Notes under the pieces: model-generated
The model's input: only the letters and a program-made list of their open reading frames with translations
Databases searched by the model: none
Told to the model about the DNA's origin: nothing
Program-made: the position numbers and the translations under genes
Source of the DNA: Dissophora ornata
Lineage: Eukaryota; Mortierellomycota; Mortierellomycetes; Mortierellales; Mortierellaceae
Length of the DNA stretch: 64,000 nucleotides
Direction of reading: 5' to 3'
NCBI GenBank assembly: GCA_025201705.1
Contig: MU616572.1
Coordinates: 1 to 64,000, forward strand
Shown: positions 1 to 12,100 of the stretch, in pieces
Layout: every line of letters begins with the position of its first letter
Position numbering within the stretch: position 1 is the stretch's first letter

Positions 1-336
1 AAAAAAAAAAGGTGTGGGGGGGGGAGGGGATCACACTTCCAAAGCGCGATATGAGAAACGGTGACTTTGACAGAAGAGGCCGCAGCTGTAACAGGAAGCT
101 GGGCAATTGGAATGACTTGGAGAGGGGTATGGAGTTTTTTATTAGAGAATGATGAAGGAATTGAATGGAAAATTGCAGGACCATGCGCATCTTTTTTTTT
201 TATACTCCCACAAGTACGCTGACAATGACGTGACTTGCTTGAGCCCAAGTCCGCGGCAAAGTCGCATGGCCGCAAAAATAATAAAAAAATAACAAAGCCC
301 TTCTTGGCCTTTTTCTCCACACCTCAGTTATCACGG
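1..336. other. Intergenic, 3' flank of the WD40 gene
   Basis: The stretch starts with a 10-base A run and a G-rich tract and lies downstream of the stop codon of the minus-strand WD40 gene at 337. I see no open frame with recognisable protein content and no structural RNA. It probably holds the 3' UTR of that gene and the flank of a neighbour outside the window. Confidence 0.5.
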
Positions 337-2220
337 CTATGAGGCTGGTCTCGAGGCCCAGGTCTTGATAGATCCATCCACACTTGCGGAGCACATCTTG
401 TCCTCTGTCGGGTGGTAGACTATTGCAGACACAATCTTGGAGTGTGCCTCGATCTGATGCACGACCTCGCCCTGCAGACCAAAAAGCAGTTATTATCAGC
501 ATAACAGGCTACTGTTGTCAGGTCTACATGTTTATCATCCATGTCAATCCAATGCTCTTCTTACCTCGATCAAATCCCAAATATAAATCTTTCCATCCTC
601 AGATCCACTCAGGACGTACGCGTCCGAGTTCGAGAGACATGATCGAATCTTGTATTTGCTGTTCGTATGGCCCTTATACGCGTTCAACAGCCCACCGTTA
701 GCACGATCCATCAACCGCACGGTATCGTCCAGTGAACTTGCCAGTACACAATTGCCATCCTTTGAGAACGACACGGATGTAATAGGTTCTACCATTGTGA
801 ATATGAACAGAAGATGGTGGTTATCAGCCAAGAGTCCAGATACCGTCTAGAAATCAAAACAAAAGCCTGCCCCCCCAAGTCCAACCAACTTTACCGAAAA
901 TTTGGTCCGTGATGAGCGCCCCGTTCCTGATGTCGTACATCCGTATGGTTCCGTCCACGCAACTGTCCAGGGTTAGAAACACCTATTGTCAGTACCCAAG
1001 TTTCTTCACGTATTTCATTGATACGCCCGCAAGAATAAGTAAACTAAAGAGCTGTTCATATTTACCCCGCCAGCAGGTCGCTGCCATGGATTTTAATGGA
1101 TGTCACGCTGTCCTTTGGTTCTTCCAGTATCTGAATCGGTGCCCTCAACTGCGACCTACAAAAATGGTATAAAGCTATATTAGTTATGGACAATTCTCGG
1201 TCGTGTTCACATCTTGATAGCAAGTGGTGAAGCCGCTTACCTGCAATCCCAAAGTCGTATCGTTGCATCGTATGATCCTAATTGTGTCACCAAGGGTATA
1301 AGCTTAGCCGATATTCCTTGCTTTCAACTGCCCCCTTCCTTTGCGCGATGATTCTCAAGCGTAATCTTTACCTGACGCCAACACTGTGCCCTCGTCATTA
1401 AAGTCGACTGCGTTAACTCTCTATCAAAAGACGGTAGGAAAAGTTAGCTGTCAGCAAACCCCACACACACACTTTCTTCACCCCAAGGGTCAACCTTACA
1501 TCGCTACTCCATCACATATGTGTATTTTGTTTGTTGTTGTTGTCTTTTCTTTACCTGGGTATGTCCCGAGAACCTCCGGATCGTCATCCCCGACAAGACA
1601 TCCCACAGGAACACGGTCTTGTCACCTCCGCAACTCGCAAATTTCCCATTCTCGGGCGACACTGCCAGATCAAGGACTTCCCATCCATGAGCCTCATACG
1701 TCTTGATACAGAACCGCGTCTCTGGATTCCATAGTCGAACAGTTCGATCCACACCTCCTGTCAGGATATATTCTCCAGTACTGTTGTACTGACAGGCATT
1801 GATCTGTGATCCAGTCGCGTCAGAGACGACTTGGTCCTCAAAGATTGGGAGGGGTTGAGAGGGTATGGAGGTTTTTTTCGAGGATGAAGACCCGCCTTGC
1901 TGCTGCTGCTGTTGTTGCTGTTGCTCTTGTGGCTTTGAGAATTTCGATGGCCGTGTCGGTGCCACTAGTGAGGTGGAGGTGAAAGTTGAAGACGGTAACA
2001 CTGCAGGGGACGACGACGACGACGACGACAACGACCCTGATACGACACCGCTGGTAGCAGTGCTGCTGCTATTACTCCTGCTACTATAGGCTGCTCCCTG
2101 TTGTGTTCCTCCTGTCTGTGGCCTTTTATTGGGGCTATCGGTGGTGCTCCTGTGTGCAGCCAGCGTGGCAGCAATGGACATTCCAGTCGCCACGGTCTTT
2201 CTTGAATTCGCTTTGGGCAT
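337..2220 (-). CDS. WD40 repeat scaffold, MORG1/WDR83-like
   Basis: Seven exons give a 422-residue protein: 2220-1555, 1420-1372, 1277-1241, 1155-1066, 962-895, 788-565 and 471-337. All junctions keep frame with GT-AG sites. About seven WD40 blades follow a non-conserved N-terminal extension of about 130 residues with Ser runs and a 10-11-residue Gln tract near residue 98. Blade sequences such as TGGVDRTVRLWNPE, KTYEAHGWEVLDLA and KGHTNSKYK match the MORG1/WDR83 family, which is known as a MAPK-module scaffold and is also found with spliceosomes. The start is the ATG at 2220; the open frame continues upstream only to a TTG. The Ser/Gln-rich extension is longer than in animal members, whose proteins are about 315 residues. 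Orthology is inferred from blade similarity alone. Confidence 0.85.
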
Positions 2221-2394
2221 CGTTTGGTGAATTTGAAAAGAATTCAATAGCGTTCTGCCGTTCTTTTATTTCTGGGATCCAAGTCACGAGTAATAAACGT
2301 CTTCTACAGCATAGCGCACAAAATCAATGCCAGAGAGAAGTTTGTTTTTTATTTGGTGGCATGTTGCTTGATTGAAATATTCCGTACAACGGGT

Positions 2395-3643
2395 TCAGAG
2401 TTCCATATCCAACGAGACTTCATCATCATCCTTGGTCCTTCTGCTGGTGTTAGTGCTGGCGCTACTACTGTTATTGTCGATGTTGCTATTCTTGTCGTTG
2501 CCGCTGCAACTTGATCCAGAGACGATAGATACGCTGGAGATCGGACTCCTTGACCCTGATCCACTTAGGATCTTTCCACTTTCCCTCTGCTCCTCCTCCT
2601 CCTCCTCTTCGTCGTCCTCTTCGTCCTCGTCAACGAAATGACGTCCAAGATGGACTGCTTCCTTCATCTTGTAGTGCTGTGCGCGCATCTTTGCGAACTT
2701 GTCGTGATCCACTGAAACGCGCAATAAAAAGTAAGGAAGAGAAAAGAAAGCGATGTAAACACATGTGCATGATAAGCGCATTGGGCATTTTTTTTTTCGC
2801 AGCGCAACAATCAATGGATGATGCGTTTACCTGACTTCATACCCGAATCCTCTGCATCGTCATCCTCCTCATCTTCAGAATCCTGCCACTCCTCTGGATC
2901 CTGCTCCACATCATCACCCTCTTCTTCTTCATCATCATCTTCATCGTCGAGTCCCCCAAGATACGAGGGTACTGGCGGGGTATGAGCCAACGCTGCAGCC
3001 TTTTTCCTCGGTCCTTCCAAAGCGAACACCTCTGAGAAATGGAACCAAGGTTGAAAAAAAAGGCGTGTTTATACAATTAAGTAAACACGTTACATGAACG
3101 GCGAGTATGACAACAAAGACCATCCCGAAGATTTTTTTTTTTTGCTAGTTTACCATCAGGTTCCATGACTCTGTCCAGTTCGTAGTTGTAGTGTACATAA
3201 GGTGTCTTGGGCTCATCGATCTTCATAGTCGAATCCTTCTGCGCTTCTGTGATGATCAAGTTTTCTTCATCCCACTTGAGTCTACAAAGTCAAAAAAAGA
3301 ATGTGGGAGAAACAAGGGGCGCGAGAGGGTTTCCGAAGACACGGCGCGAGGAAATTAGTGGATGTTGGCTCGTGAAATGCTTTTATTCTTCGGGACGGCA
3401 CAGCTGTGTACTCGCACAGGCGGCTGGGAGGAGGGTGGCAAGGAAGAAGAAGAAAAAGAAGAAGAAGAAGGGGAAAGGCTGATTGCTACGCGGTCGTGAT
3501 CAGGAATGGAGCATTGCACTCTACCTGGGCGTGTTCTCATCAGGCTGGTGGCACGAGCTTGTCGTCTTTTTGAGGATACCCTTCACGGGGCTCTGGTCGT
3601 CGGGGGATCCCAGAAGAGGGCTGTGTCGGATAGTGGACTCCAT
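2395..3643 (-). CDS. Protein phosphatase inhibitor 2 (IPP-2/Glc8 family)
   Basis: Four exons, 3643-3525, 3281-3154, 3031-2831 and 2711-2395, encode 254 residues. The family landmarks appear in order. KGILKK (about 21-26) matches the SILK-type PP1-docking motif. LKWDEEN (41-47) is the segment that follows it in IPP-2. KIDEPKTPY (60-68) contains the Pro-directed Thr that GSK3 phosphorylates in animal IPP-2. A later [14 protein letters not shown] block corresponds to the helix that covers the PP1 active site. Acidic runs separate these blocks, and a Ser-rich tail follows. Known members bind the PP1 catalytic subunit and tune its activity in the nucleus and cytoplasm. Introns carry T-rich or A-rich runs. 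The start at 3643 is the first ATG and sits just before the docking motif, as in the family. Confidence 0.88.
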
Positions 3644-4000
3644 GTTTGTGCCCGTGTCGCAGGATGGAGGGACGGGTGAGAATGAGCGAATGTGAATCCG
3701 AGCAAAAAGGGAGCGAGGGAAGGGTTTTGCCGCGAGAGAATCTTTCCTCTGCAACCGCTCAACGACTCTGTGATGATCGGCAGTCACGAGGGGTGGGCTA
3801 AGTGCATGGACCTCGACTGTCTTGCCTGTGCTGCTGCGAACCATGTGCCCACTGTGCCCATGCTTCATGCATGCATGCGCCACGTTGTTCTATACCACCG
3901 ACATCATACCCACTAGCGATCGATCATCGATCATACGTGATTCCGTCTAACAATTGGTTATTATTATTGCTTTTATTCCTCGCGCATACCGTCTCTATCT
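3644..4000. other. Intergenic between IPP-2 start and PEX14 stop
   Basis: This is 357 bp between two minus-strand genes. It must hold the IPP-2 promoter and the PEX14 3' UTR. It contains short GATCGATCAT and CATGCATGC repeats near 3860-3935. No convincing TATA element or RNA was seen. Confidence 0.5.
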
Positions 4001-5455
4001 TCAGGCCGAAGTAGCCTCGGATCCCTCTGTAGCTGGGGCTGCTGCACTGCTCGAGTCTGCCACAACTGGTGATGCTGTCGACGGCGATGGCTTTTGAGCA
4101 GCCAGCTGCCATGCAGGAATCGACGCCTTGTTGTTCAAGAAGCTCATCGCGCCGCCCTCCTCTGGTTTGGGTGTTGAAACTACAGGCGTACCAGGTTGAG
4201 ACGAGGAAACAGACGACGACGACGAGGTAGAAGTAGACGTATAGGCTGCGTTCCAAGGAGCTGCTGCAGATCCAGCCGGTGACGCAGGTGATGCCATAGC
4301 GCCAGGGGCTCCAGGGGCACGGCGGTTCAACAACAAGCTCTTAAGGGACTTGATCTCTGTCTGAAGTTCATTCAACACGTTCGTCTGGGATTCCTTGTTC
4401 TTTTCCATCAGCTGTTATATTCAAGTACCAGGACTGAGAGTTAGCTTCGTGCCGCAGAGCAATCGTTCGATTTCTTTCTTCTTTCTTTCCATTCCTCAGT
4501 CTTACCTTGGGGATCATGGTCTTGATGTTCTCAATGTCAGACTTGAGTCCCAACAACTCTTGCTCGCGCTTGTCATCGTTCGTCTTCATGTTATCCAGAA
4601 CTCCTGTCATGCCCTCGAGCGACTCTTTCACATGGGCGGTCTGGTCCTCAACAGTCTTGGCCACACCTGTAGTGCTATCCTTGACCTCGGTCAGACTCTT
4701 CTCGATTTCTTCGAATTGCTCGTCCAGCTTCTTCTTATCCATCTCCAGCTCTTCCTGTGAAGGCCATTGCAACTTGGGACCCACGACTTTCTGTAAAAAG
4801 GGGGGGCAGGTAAAAAAGAATGACCATACATGAGTCAACAAAAGAATAGAGAAGAAAACTTTTGGCGACGCGAAAGCTGTAAAATCTGTGTGTATCCCTT
4901 GTGCTGAAGAAAAGAAACAAAACAAGGTTTTTTTTCCAGCCGATCCGTTTGATCCGTTTTCGCTGAGTGATTCACTGCCCAGAAGTAAATTCCCCGTCTT
5001 TTTTTTTTTTTTTTAACTCTGTGTGGGGTTTGCTTCAAAAGATGAAAACGACTACCGTCGTTCATGAGATCAACTCCTTTTACCTTTGCGATCTGCCAAA
5101 GACCATAACTGAATCCTCCTGCCACTACCGTTGCAATGAATATATCCTTCCAATCGTACTTTGGTGGCAAAGGTGGTGGCGCCATCATCATCATCTGCTG
5201 CTGCCCTGGACCAGGTCCATATTGTCCATTAACTGGAACCATTGCTGATCCAACCGGCGCTACAGCCGAAACAGCAGCAGCATTACCGGCAGGAGAAGTG
5301 CCATTTGCACGCTGCATAGCCTCCTCGATCTCTTCCGAAGTCAATCCCTTGGACTCCAAAAAGGCGACTTTCTTGCCGAGGGTCGAGGCCTGCACTTTGG
5401 GGTCCTGCAGGAACTTGACCGCGGAAGCCAAGATATCTTCACGATTTCCAGACAT
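4001..5455 (-). CDS. PEX14: Peroxin 14 (peroxisomal docking protein)
   Basis: Three exons, 5455-5084, 4790-4506 and 4411-4001, encode 355 residues. Residues 1-50 form the Pex14 N-terminal domain (REDILASAVKFLQDP, ESKGLTSEEIEEAM), which in the family binds the WxxxF motifs of the import receptor Pex5 and also binds Pex13/Pex19. A Met/Pro-rich linker follows, then one hydrophobic segment at about 105-121 (IFIATVVAGGFSYGLW), then a coiled coil at about 130-250, then an Ala/Ser/Pro-rich tail. This order is the canonical Pex14 layout for a peroxisomal membrane docking protein. The phase-0 donor AAG|GTAAAAG at 5084 is required: a later GT would shift the second exon out of the coiled-coil frame. 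The length is normal for fungi. Confidence 0.92.
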
Positions 5456-5929
5456 GGTCCTGTGTGAATATTTGTATATGTGTATGTATGTGTGTGTGTG
5501 TGGTTATATAGGCGCGGCAATCCGGTAGCTGATGATGACGGCGATTTTGTGTGTCCACTGCTCTTGCTGTTCTTTATACTTTCAGCAAGACTGCAAGTCG
5601 AGAATGGAATGAATGAAGAGGAAGACAAGAAAGTGATGAGAGAGAGTGTGAGAATGAAAGAGAGAGAAAAAAAAAGGGCAAACAGAAAGCGACCGAACAA
5701 TACGACCCGACTCCAGACGGTCTTTCCTCTCTGTGGAGCAACAAAGCGAACCCTATTGAAACCGCGAACCGTTGCACAGTCGGTCTGTTCAGTTCCTACT
5801 CCTATCATGTGACAGCTTGCACGTTCCCGGAACACGCTCTCACTGGTCGATCCCCTTTTTTATTTATTAGAATTATTTTACGGTGCAGCTGCACACATCC
5901 ATCTCATCGGCCTTTCGTTCGTGTTTGCT
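5456..5929. other. Intergenic: PEX14 promoter and trpC 3' flank
   Basis: This is 474 bp between PEX14 and trpC, both minus strand. A TG/TA dinucleotide-rich tract (about 5469-5503) and a TATA-like sequence lie just upstream of PEX14. An AG-rich purine stretch (about 5600-5690) reads as a pyrimidine tract on the coding strand, typical of fungal promoters. Confidence 0.55.
5504..5511 (-). promoter_or_regulatory. TATA-like element upstream of PEX14
   Basis: The minus strand reads CTATATAA, ending 49 nt upstream of the PEX14 ATG at 5455. Position and sequence fit a TATA box, but the neighbouring TG/TA microsatellite makes a chance match possible. Confidence 0.35.
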
Positions 5930-8176
5930 TCACGCAGACTTGGCCCGCTCGATGAACGCCTTGATCTTGCTGTCGTCCTTCTCGCCATCCGTCTCCACTC
6001 CGCTCGACACATCCACTGCCCACGGACGCACCTGCCGCACCGCCTCCGCCACATTCTCCGGGTCAAGTCCGCCCGCCAACAGCACCGGGAACCCGCCCTC
6101 CTGCGAATCAACCACCGCCTTTGCGATCGACCAGTCAAACGACTGTCCCTCGCCACCACCATACCCACCAGCCTTGCCTGCTGCATCCAGCAGACAGTAC
6201 GCATTCAACCCCCTGGTTCCAGAAACTGCCTGGATCACATCCTTGGGCGACTCGTCCCCTCGGACATGGAACGCCTTGATCACTGGCACAGGTACAAACT
6301 TGGCCATCTCTGGGTTCTCTCCACCGTGAAACTGCACCAGATCGATCTTGAGCGTGTCCACAACTCGCGTGATCTCCTCCAGGGACTGATCTCTAAACAC
6401 TCCCACAATCAATGGCTTCCTGGGGTTGCGCTCCGCTCTCCTAGCATGCATCGAGAACCAGTCCTCGTTTGCAATCTCATTCGACTTTTGGTCTCCCTGG
6501 GATCCACCGGCCTCAGCTGCCATCGCATTCGCATACTCTCGGACAGCCTCTATAATCTCTGCTGCGACGTTCACTTTGACCTGGCGCTTCGAACCTTCTG
6601 CAAAAATCATGCCAATGAAATCTGCGCCGCTGTCGGCGGCCTGCAAGGCTGCATCCACAGTCTGCACTCCACAAATCTTGACCAAAACCTTGGACTGCTC
6701 TTGCTCCGTCGTTAAACCCAACAATCCACGAATAAAAGCCCTCTTATCCTTGGACAGCATCAGGGCCTCACCAACCAAAACACCAGCAACACCCTGCTCA
6801 ACATATCGCTCCACATCCTCGCGTCCCTTGATACCGCTGAGCGCAACCAAAAGAGTTCCCTCTGGGACCATGTTGACCAGCTTAGTGGTCGTGTCCATGT
6901 CGACCTCAAAGTTGTGCAAGTTCCTGTTGTTAACTCCAATGACCTTGGCTCCCAACTCGATCGCGACCTCCATCTCCTGTGCATTGTTAACCTCGACCAG
7001 GGGCTCAATGCCCAGGCCCACTGCAAACTTGTAAAGTAGGTGCAGCTGCTCGACCGAGAGCATTGCCACGATCAACAGGATCGTGTCCGCACCATAGATG
7101 CGCGCCTCCAGAATCTGATACGTATCCACAATGAAATCCTTGCGCAGCACTGCAGGTCGGTTAGGAAGGCTGTCGATCATGGCTCGGACCACGCGCATAT
7201 CGTTCAAGGATCCCTTGAACCACTTGGGCTCTGTCAGGACACTGATCACACTGGCGCCAGCACGAGCATACGCCAGAGACTGTTCCGCTGCATTGGCATC
7301 CAAATCGATGTTGCCCTTACTGGGGCTCGCACGCTTGATCTCTCCCATGACCGCAGGCAAGGGCTGGCTCTTCTTCACGCGCGCCACGAAATCAATCTGC
7401 TTTGGCGCCAATCCAAGATCAATCAACTTTTGGAGATCGGCTGCTGACTGCCCGGGAAGAGCCTTGGCCGCAGCGACGTCCTTGAGACGCTGCTCCAGGA
7501 TCTTGGTAAGAATGCTGGGGACAGCGGCCTTGGCTGCCTCAGAGGTGCCAGCGGGCTTGATATCCGAATCAACCCCATATTGAGGGTTCTCCTTCCAGGT
7601 GCCTCCCTGGAGCTTCAAAAAGTTGTTGAAGAGGGTCTGTCCATGCTCTGAGAGGACACTTTCTGGGTGGTACTGCACACCTTCGATACAGAGCGTCTTG
7701 TGTCGCACGCCCATGATGACGCCCGACTCGGTCCTGGAGGTGACCTCGAGAACATCGGGGACGGTCGAGGTAACGCCCGAGAGTGAGTGGTAGCGTGTGC
7801 AGAGAATGTCCTGAGGGATGTTGAGGTACAGTCCTTTACCGTCGTGTTTGATGGGCGAGACCTTGCCGTGAACAATCTCCCCTGCAAATCCAACAGTGCC
7901 TCCGTAGATTTCAAACATGCACTGTTCGCCCAGACAGACACCCAGGACAGGGATCTTTCCAGCAAAGTATTCCATCGCTGGTTTGGAGACGCCTGCGGAA
8001 TCGGAGGGGTGTCCTGGTCCGGGCGAGACAACGAGGTGGGTAGGGTTCAGGGCCACGATCTCTTCGACAGTGATTGCATCGTTTCGGAAGACCTGGACGT
8101 CTGCACCGAGGATGCAGAGCGACTGATAGATGTTCCAGGTGAAACTGTCATAGTTGTCGATCATAATAACAGCCAT
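5930..8176 (-). CDS. trpC: Trifunctional tryptophan synthesis enzyme: glutaminase / IGPS / PRAI
   Basis: One uninterrupted frame of 748 residues has an ATG at 8176. Residues 1-200 are a class I glutamine amidotransferase (anthranilate synthase component II): SPGPGHP at 51-57, nucleophile Cys81 in GVCLGEQ, and His170/Glu172 in YHPES. Residues about 215-485 are indole-3-glycerol-phosphate synthase, with GEIKRASPSKG, LRKDF and NNRNL motifs. Residues about 497-748 are phosphoribosylanthranilate isomerase, with VKICG near its start. The domain order is the one known for fungal TRPC/TRP1 proteins. It supplies ammonia to the separate component I subunit and carries out the isomerase and IGPS steps of tryptophan synthesis in the cytosol. 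The usual GHQ after the nucleophile Cys reads GEQ here. No intron was needed. C-rich codon choice leaves several long but meaningless frames on the other strand. Confidence 0.96.
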   Translation of the reverse strand: MAVIMIDNYDSFTWNIYQSLCILGADVQVFRNDAITVEEIVALNPTHLVVSPGPGHPSDSAGVSKPAMEYFAGKIPVLGVCLGEQCMFEIYGGTVGFAGEIVHGKVSPIKHDGKGLYLNIPQDILCTRYHSLSGVTSTVPDVLEVTSRTESGVIMGVRHKTLCIEGVQYHPESVLSEHGQTLFNNFLKLQGGTWKENPQYGVDSDIKPAGTSEAAKAAVPSILTKILEQRLKDVAAAKALPGQSAADLQKLIDLGLAPKQIDFVARVKKSQPLPAVMGEIKRASPSKGNIDLDANAAEQSLAYARAGASVISVLTEPKWFKGSLNDMRVVRAMIDSLPNRPAVLRKDFIVDTYQILEARIYGADTILLIVAMLSVEQLHLLYKFAVGLGIEPLVEVNNAQEMEVAIELGAKVIGVNNRNLHNFEVDMDTTTKLVNMVPEGTLLVALSGIKGREDVERYVEQGVAGVLVGEALMLSKDKRAFIRGLLGLTTEQEQSKVLVKICGVQTVDAALQAADSGADFIGMIFAEGSKRQVKVNVAAEIIEAVREYANAMAAEAGGSQGDQKSNEIANEDWFSMHARRAERNPRKPLIVGVFRDQSLEEITRVVDTLKIDLVQFHGGENPEMAKFVPVPVIKAFHVRGDESPKDVIQAVSGTRGLNAYCLLDAAGKAGGYGGGEGQSFDWSIAKAVVDSQEGGFPVLLAGGLDPENVAEAVRQVRPWAVDVSSGVETDGEKDDSKIKAFIERAKSA

Positions 8177-9152
8177 GGTGGGATAAGCTTGTTTCCTGAT
8201 GATTTTGCTAGAGTGGAAGGGGGAAAGGCCTGGTCCGAACGCAACAAGTGGTCCTGTGTTAGCTTGGGGCTTGTCAACTAAGGTGATCTGTGAGAAGTAA
8301 CGATTTACTTACAAAACGCAGGAGGGATGGGAAGAGGGGAAGGGGTGTGTGGAGGGTGATGGAGGGATGGAGGGATGGAGGGATGGAAAAGAGCGATGAA
8401 GGGCGGTTGTAGTGTTGGGTTTGTTTACAATGCAGTCTTCCAATTGCACTTGACTCACAATCGATACACATAGAAAATGTTGGTCGTAGGCAAAAAAAAA
8501 CACCGACCTCGTATCAGAAACCAATGACAAGGCCAAATCGGATGCTGTTCTTTCGCTGCGCTTCATGTGCTTTTTATTATGAGTATGAGAGTAGACTGCG
8601 ACGACGACCATGCGGCGACTGAAGGGAGTTTGTTGTTATACAACGAAACGCACTCGGCAGGTGCGATGGTGGTGGGAGGGAGAGATGATGGATATGATGC
8701 TCGTTCTACAAAGACAGACAGGAAAACGAAAAAAGAAAAGAAAAAAAATATAAACGACACTTCTTTGTATGGATACATGGATGATAATAGAAAAGACAGG
8801 GACGATTGAAAAACGATGCTGCAGGGTTGTCGTCGCAAAACAAGAGGCGGCGCCGGCTGCTCGCCCGCTCCATCGATGAACAGTTGAACACTATGAAGAA
8901 ACTACACAGTAAAAGTACAGAATAAAAGAGGGATGGGATAACACTGGTAGGGCACAAGCGGATGAACGCGCACAAAGATGTTAATACAACAGTGAATAAA
9001 ACACAAAACACAAACGCAAACAAAAAAAAATAAAAAATAAAAATAAAGGATAATACGATGAAGGACTCTGCGCGCCACCAAAACACGCGCTCTTCCTCTT
9101 GTGCGGCATCCTTCCGCGACTCAGGAGCTCCATCTGTGGCTGGCGCCTCTGC
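8177..9152. other. Intergenic: trpC promoter and PHF14-like 3' flank
   Basis: This is 976 bp. The half next to trpC holds four near-tandem copies of an 8-base GGAGGGAT-type unit (about 8355-8386). The other half is A-rich, with many AAAATAAA-like polyadenylation contexts on both strands. I saw no open frame with protein-like content and no RNA gene. Confidence 0.5.
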
Positions 9153-12100
9153 TCACTCGCTTCCGGCTCCGGTGCTACTGTAGAAGGCTTCCCCTGGTGG
9201 AGCTGGCATTGTCAGCGTGCGGCCACGCAGCTTCCTGAACTTGATGTTCTGGCGCCGCTCAATCTCCACATCCTCCTTTGCTGTCAGTTCCTCCACAGTC
9301 TTTTCTCCAACCGTGTAACGGATCACATCCTTGGGCTTTGGAGGAGGAGGCATGGGCACTGCTGGCAAAGAACTGCGTCGGACAACCGCCTTCTCCTTGG
9401 ATCCCGCTGTAGGAGCCTTGGTGGTCTTCGGCACCGTTGCTGGAGCAGACGCATCTGCTACATCCAAATCCTTGGGGGCAGTCTTCTTTTTGAGGGTCGC
9501 AGCAACAGCCTTGCTCTTGGCAGGCACAGGAACCATCTCGGACTTCTTCGTCTTTGCGCCGGCAGTCTTCACTGTAGGCTCTGACTTGACCTTCTTCTTT
9601 GTCATGGTAGCTCCCGCTTCCTGTTTTGTGGAAGGAGCCGTCTTGGCCATCGTCATCTTCTTGACCTTGGGCTTTTCCGACTCGGTCGACCCTACATTGA
9701 TAGCAACTTCCTTCATCAAAGCACTGCTGATCATAGGGGCAATGTGAGGGCCAGGAGGATAAATGCGAAGGTTGCCTCGAACAATGGGGGCAACGGCTGG
9801 TCTGAAAGAAATAAGCTGATAGTCAGTCTGGCCTGAAACCCCAGCGGATCCATTGGGGCGGGCTGTTTCGGCATACAATCCACCCACAAATTGGCTGTCC
9901 TTTGCCTTGCTCATTTTCTTGACTTTGGGCTTCGCATCCATGTTCAAAACAGTGGCCTTCGTCTTGGGCTTGGTGAATTTTAGTTTATCAGTGCCCTCAG
10001 TCTTGACCTTCTTGGTCTTGGTATCCTTGCTCTTCAAAGAGGCATCGACACCTGTACCAAATGAAAGGTACGAACCTCCGATAGCTTCTGATCCATTCAT
10101 CACAAGTGGTCGCTTGACTCCATGCGACAGCGCCTTGGCGGGCAACTGGTAGGGCACGTTGTTGGCAGAGATCGTCATGGCAGTGTCCGCAAGGACCATG
10201 AGCCCCTCGCCCAGATCCGGGGAATGACTGTGGTGGTGCTGCTGGTGGTTGAGGTTGGCACTGGAGAGAACTGGGGAGGCCTCGCCACTTGATCCATGAC
10301 TCTCTTCCGACGAGTCACAGTCTTCGCAGTTCCAGCTATATCCACGAGGAGGCACACGGGCCATTGGGGGATCAAGACACTTGGGATGGAACTGTCGCTG
10401 GCAGGTGTTGCACGCAACCATGCGATTCAGTACCTTGATCGTCATGGGAGAAAGAACGCCATTTGCATCGCGCTCCAATGCGAGCTTATCCTCAGGAAGC
10501 GTGAGTTGATGACAAACCGTACATGGAACAACAGGTCTTTGGATCTTGACTGCCGACATGCCGCCAGATTGGCCCATATGGTAGTCTGCGCCATAATGCG
10601 ATTCGCTGGTCCTGGTAGTGGAGTAGCACTCGTCTGGATCCGAAAAGTCGCGCTTGATCTGTCGTCCTCTGCTGGAAGTGAACACGACAGGGATCTGGCT
10701 CTTGTTGGCCAGCGTCGGTTTGGGATGCACCTTCTTGGACTTTACATTCTTTCCGCTGCTATAGGCCGCCTTGCCACCTTTCTTGGATAGTTTGGCATAG
10801 ATACTCTTGGAAGATCGGCCATGGCGCTGCCCACCTTCGCTGTCATCCAGACCAGAATCCACATGTCCGTGCGACCCGAGCTGCGTGTATGGATTATCAC
10901 AAGCCAGGGACTCAATATCAATGGTCTCAATGATATCCTGGATATTGCTCTTCCACCGAGACGTGACGGGCAAGGCATTATACCAGGCCATGGTCGTGTC
11001 AATTGAAAGTGGCGCCTCCAACTGCTCAGCGGAGACGTTCTCGAGGTAATTAGCGCACTCCAACAAGCTGGACAAGAGATTCCTGGTGTGCATCTCGATT
11101 CGGCGCTGCTCCAACAATGCTTGCGCCGCTTTACTAGAGATGACATCGAGTCGAGACCGGGACTTGTCGATCTTGTTACCGAGGTAATATCCGATAGAGT
11201 ATTGGCGCGAGAGCTCGCTTCTTTCTTTTGCAATCCTTTTCTCTCTGGCTTGCTTAAACCGAGAATAAGAATGCTCGAAAAACTCGACAAGCCCTTCTCC
11301 ACCATCCTCGTCACCATCCCCATTCTGTTGTGCCTCAATCAAGCGTTTGGTGCGCTTGCGTCCTTGGTCGTCTTGCCACTTCTTCAAGAATGCATCTCGT
11401 TGTTTGACCCACTTTGCCCAGCCATTCAGTTTGGGATGTCCATCGGTAGAGCCATGCTGCTTGCAATACATAAAGTAAGGATCGGCCATATCCGAATCCT
11501 CAATTGTCTCCAAGAGCGAATATCCCTGCGCGCATGTGATATGAAATGACTTGCGACATTGCCCAGCGTCGCACTGAACGCAAGCACCCAGCGCTGCATC
11601 CTGAGGGTCACTGCATATGTAACAGGTCTACAGATAAAAGAATAGGCGATTGTTGGTAAGAGTGATGAAGATCATCAGTCGCACCAAATATATCCACAGG
11701 CCAGGGGCTCCTTACCAAGTTCCAGTTCTTCTCGGGTATATCGCGAACAGAGATCCTGTCCACATTGTCAGGGTCGCCCAGAGTTGTCTCTGGCAGCCAA
11801 AGCGCGCAGACGACATGGACCCACCCGCTGCTGGGATCTTCTGGGATGAGTCTTCGGAACGCGCCGTCTTTGGACGGGCAACAGACACAGGACTAAGAAT
11901 AGAATGTACGAAGTCATTATTATTATTTTTCCCGTCAATAATACGATTGAAACTCTGTTTTTCAAGGTGCTGCATAAAACTTCGCTGGTAACAACGAGTG
12001 TGCAAACGGAAAGAGCGGAAAGGGGGAGGGGGAATAGGGGAAATCTTACCACAACTTCCTCTGGGGGTGCCTTGCAACGATCACATAACCACGGCTCGCT

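Noticed and set aside
2221..2247. Start of the WD40 gene at 2247
   Set aside because: The codon there is TTG. The first ATG in frame is at 2220.
5471..5503. CRISPR or regulated repeat array at the TG/TA tract
   Set aside because: It is a simple dinucleotide microsatellite with no spacers. No CRISPR array exists anywhere in this eukaryotic window.
5921..7583. Several long plus-strand frames (264, 202, 150, 148 codons) over trpC
   Set aside because: All lie opposite clearly real trpC coding sequence and show no protein-like composition.
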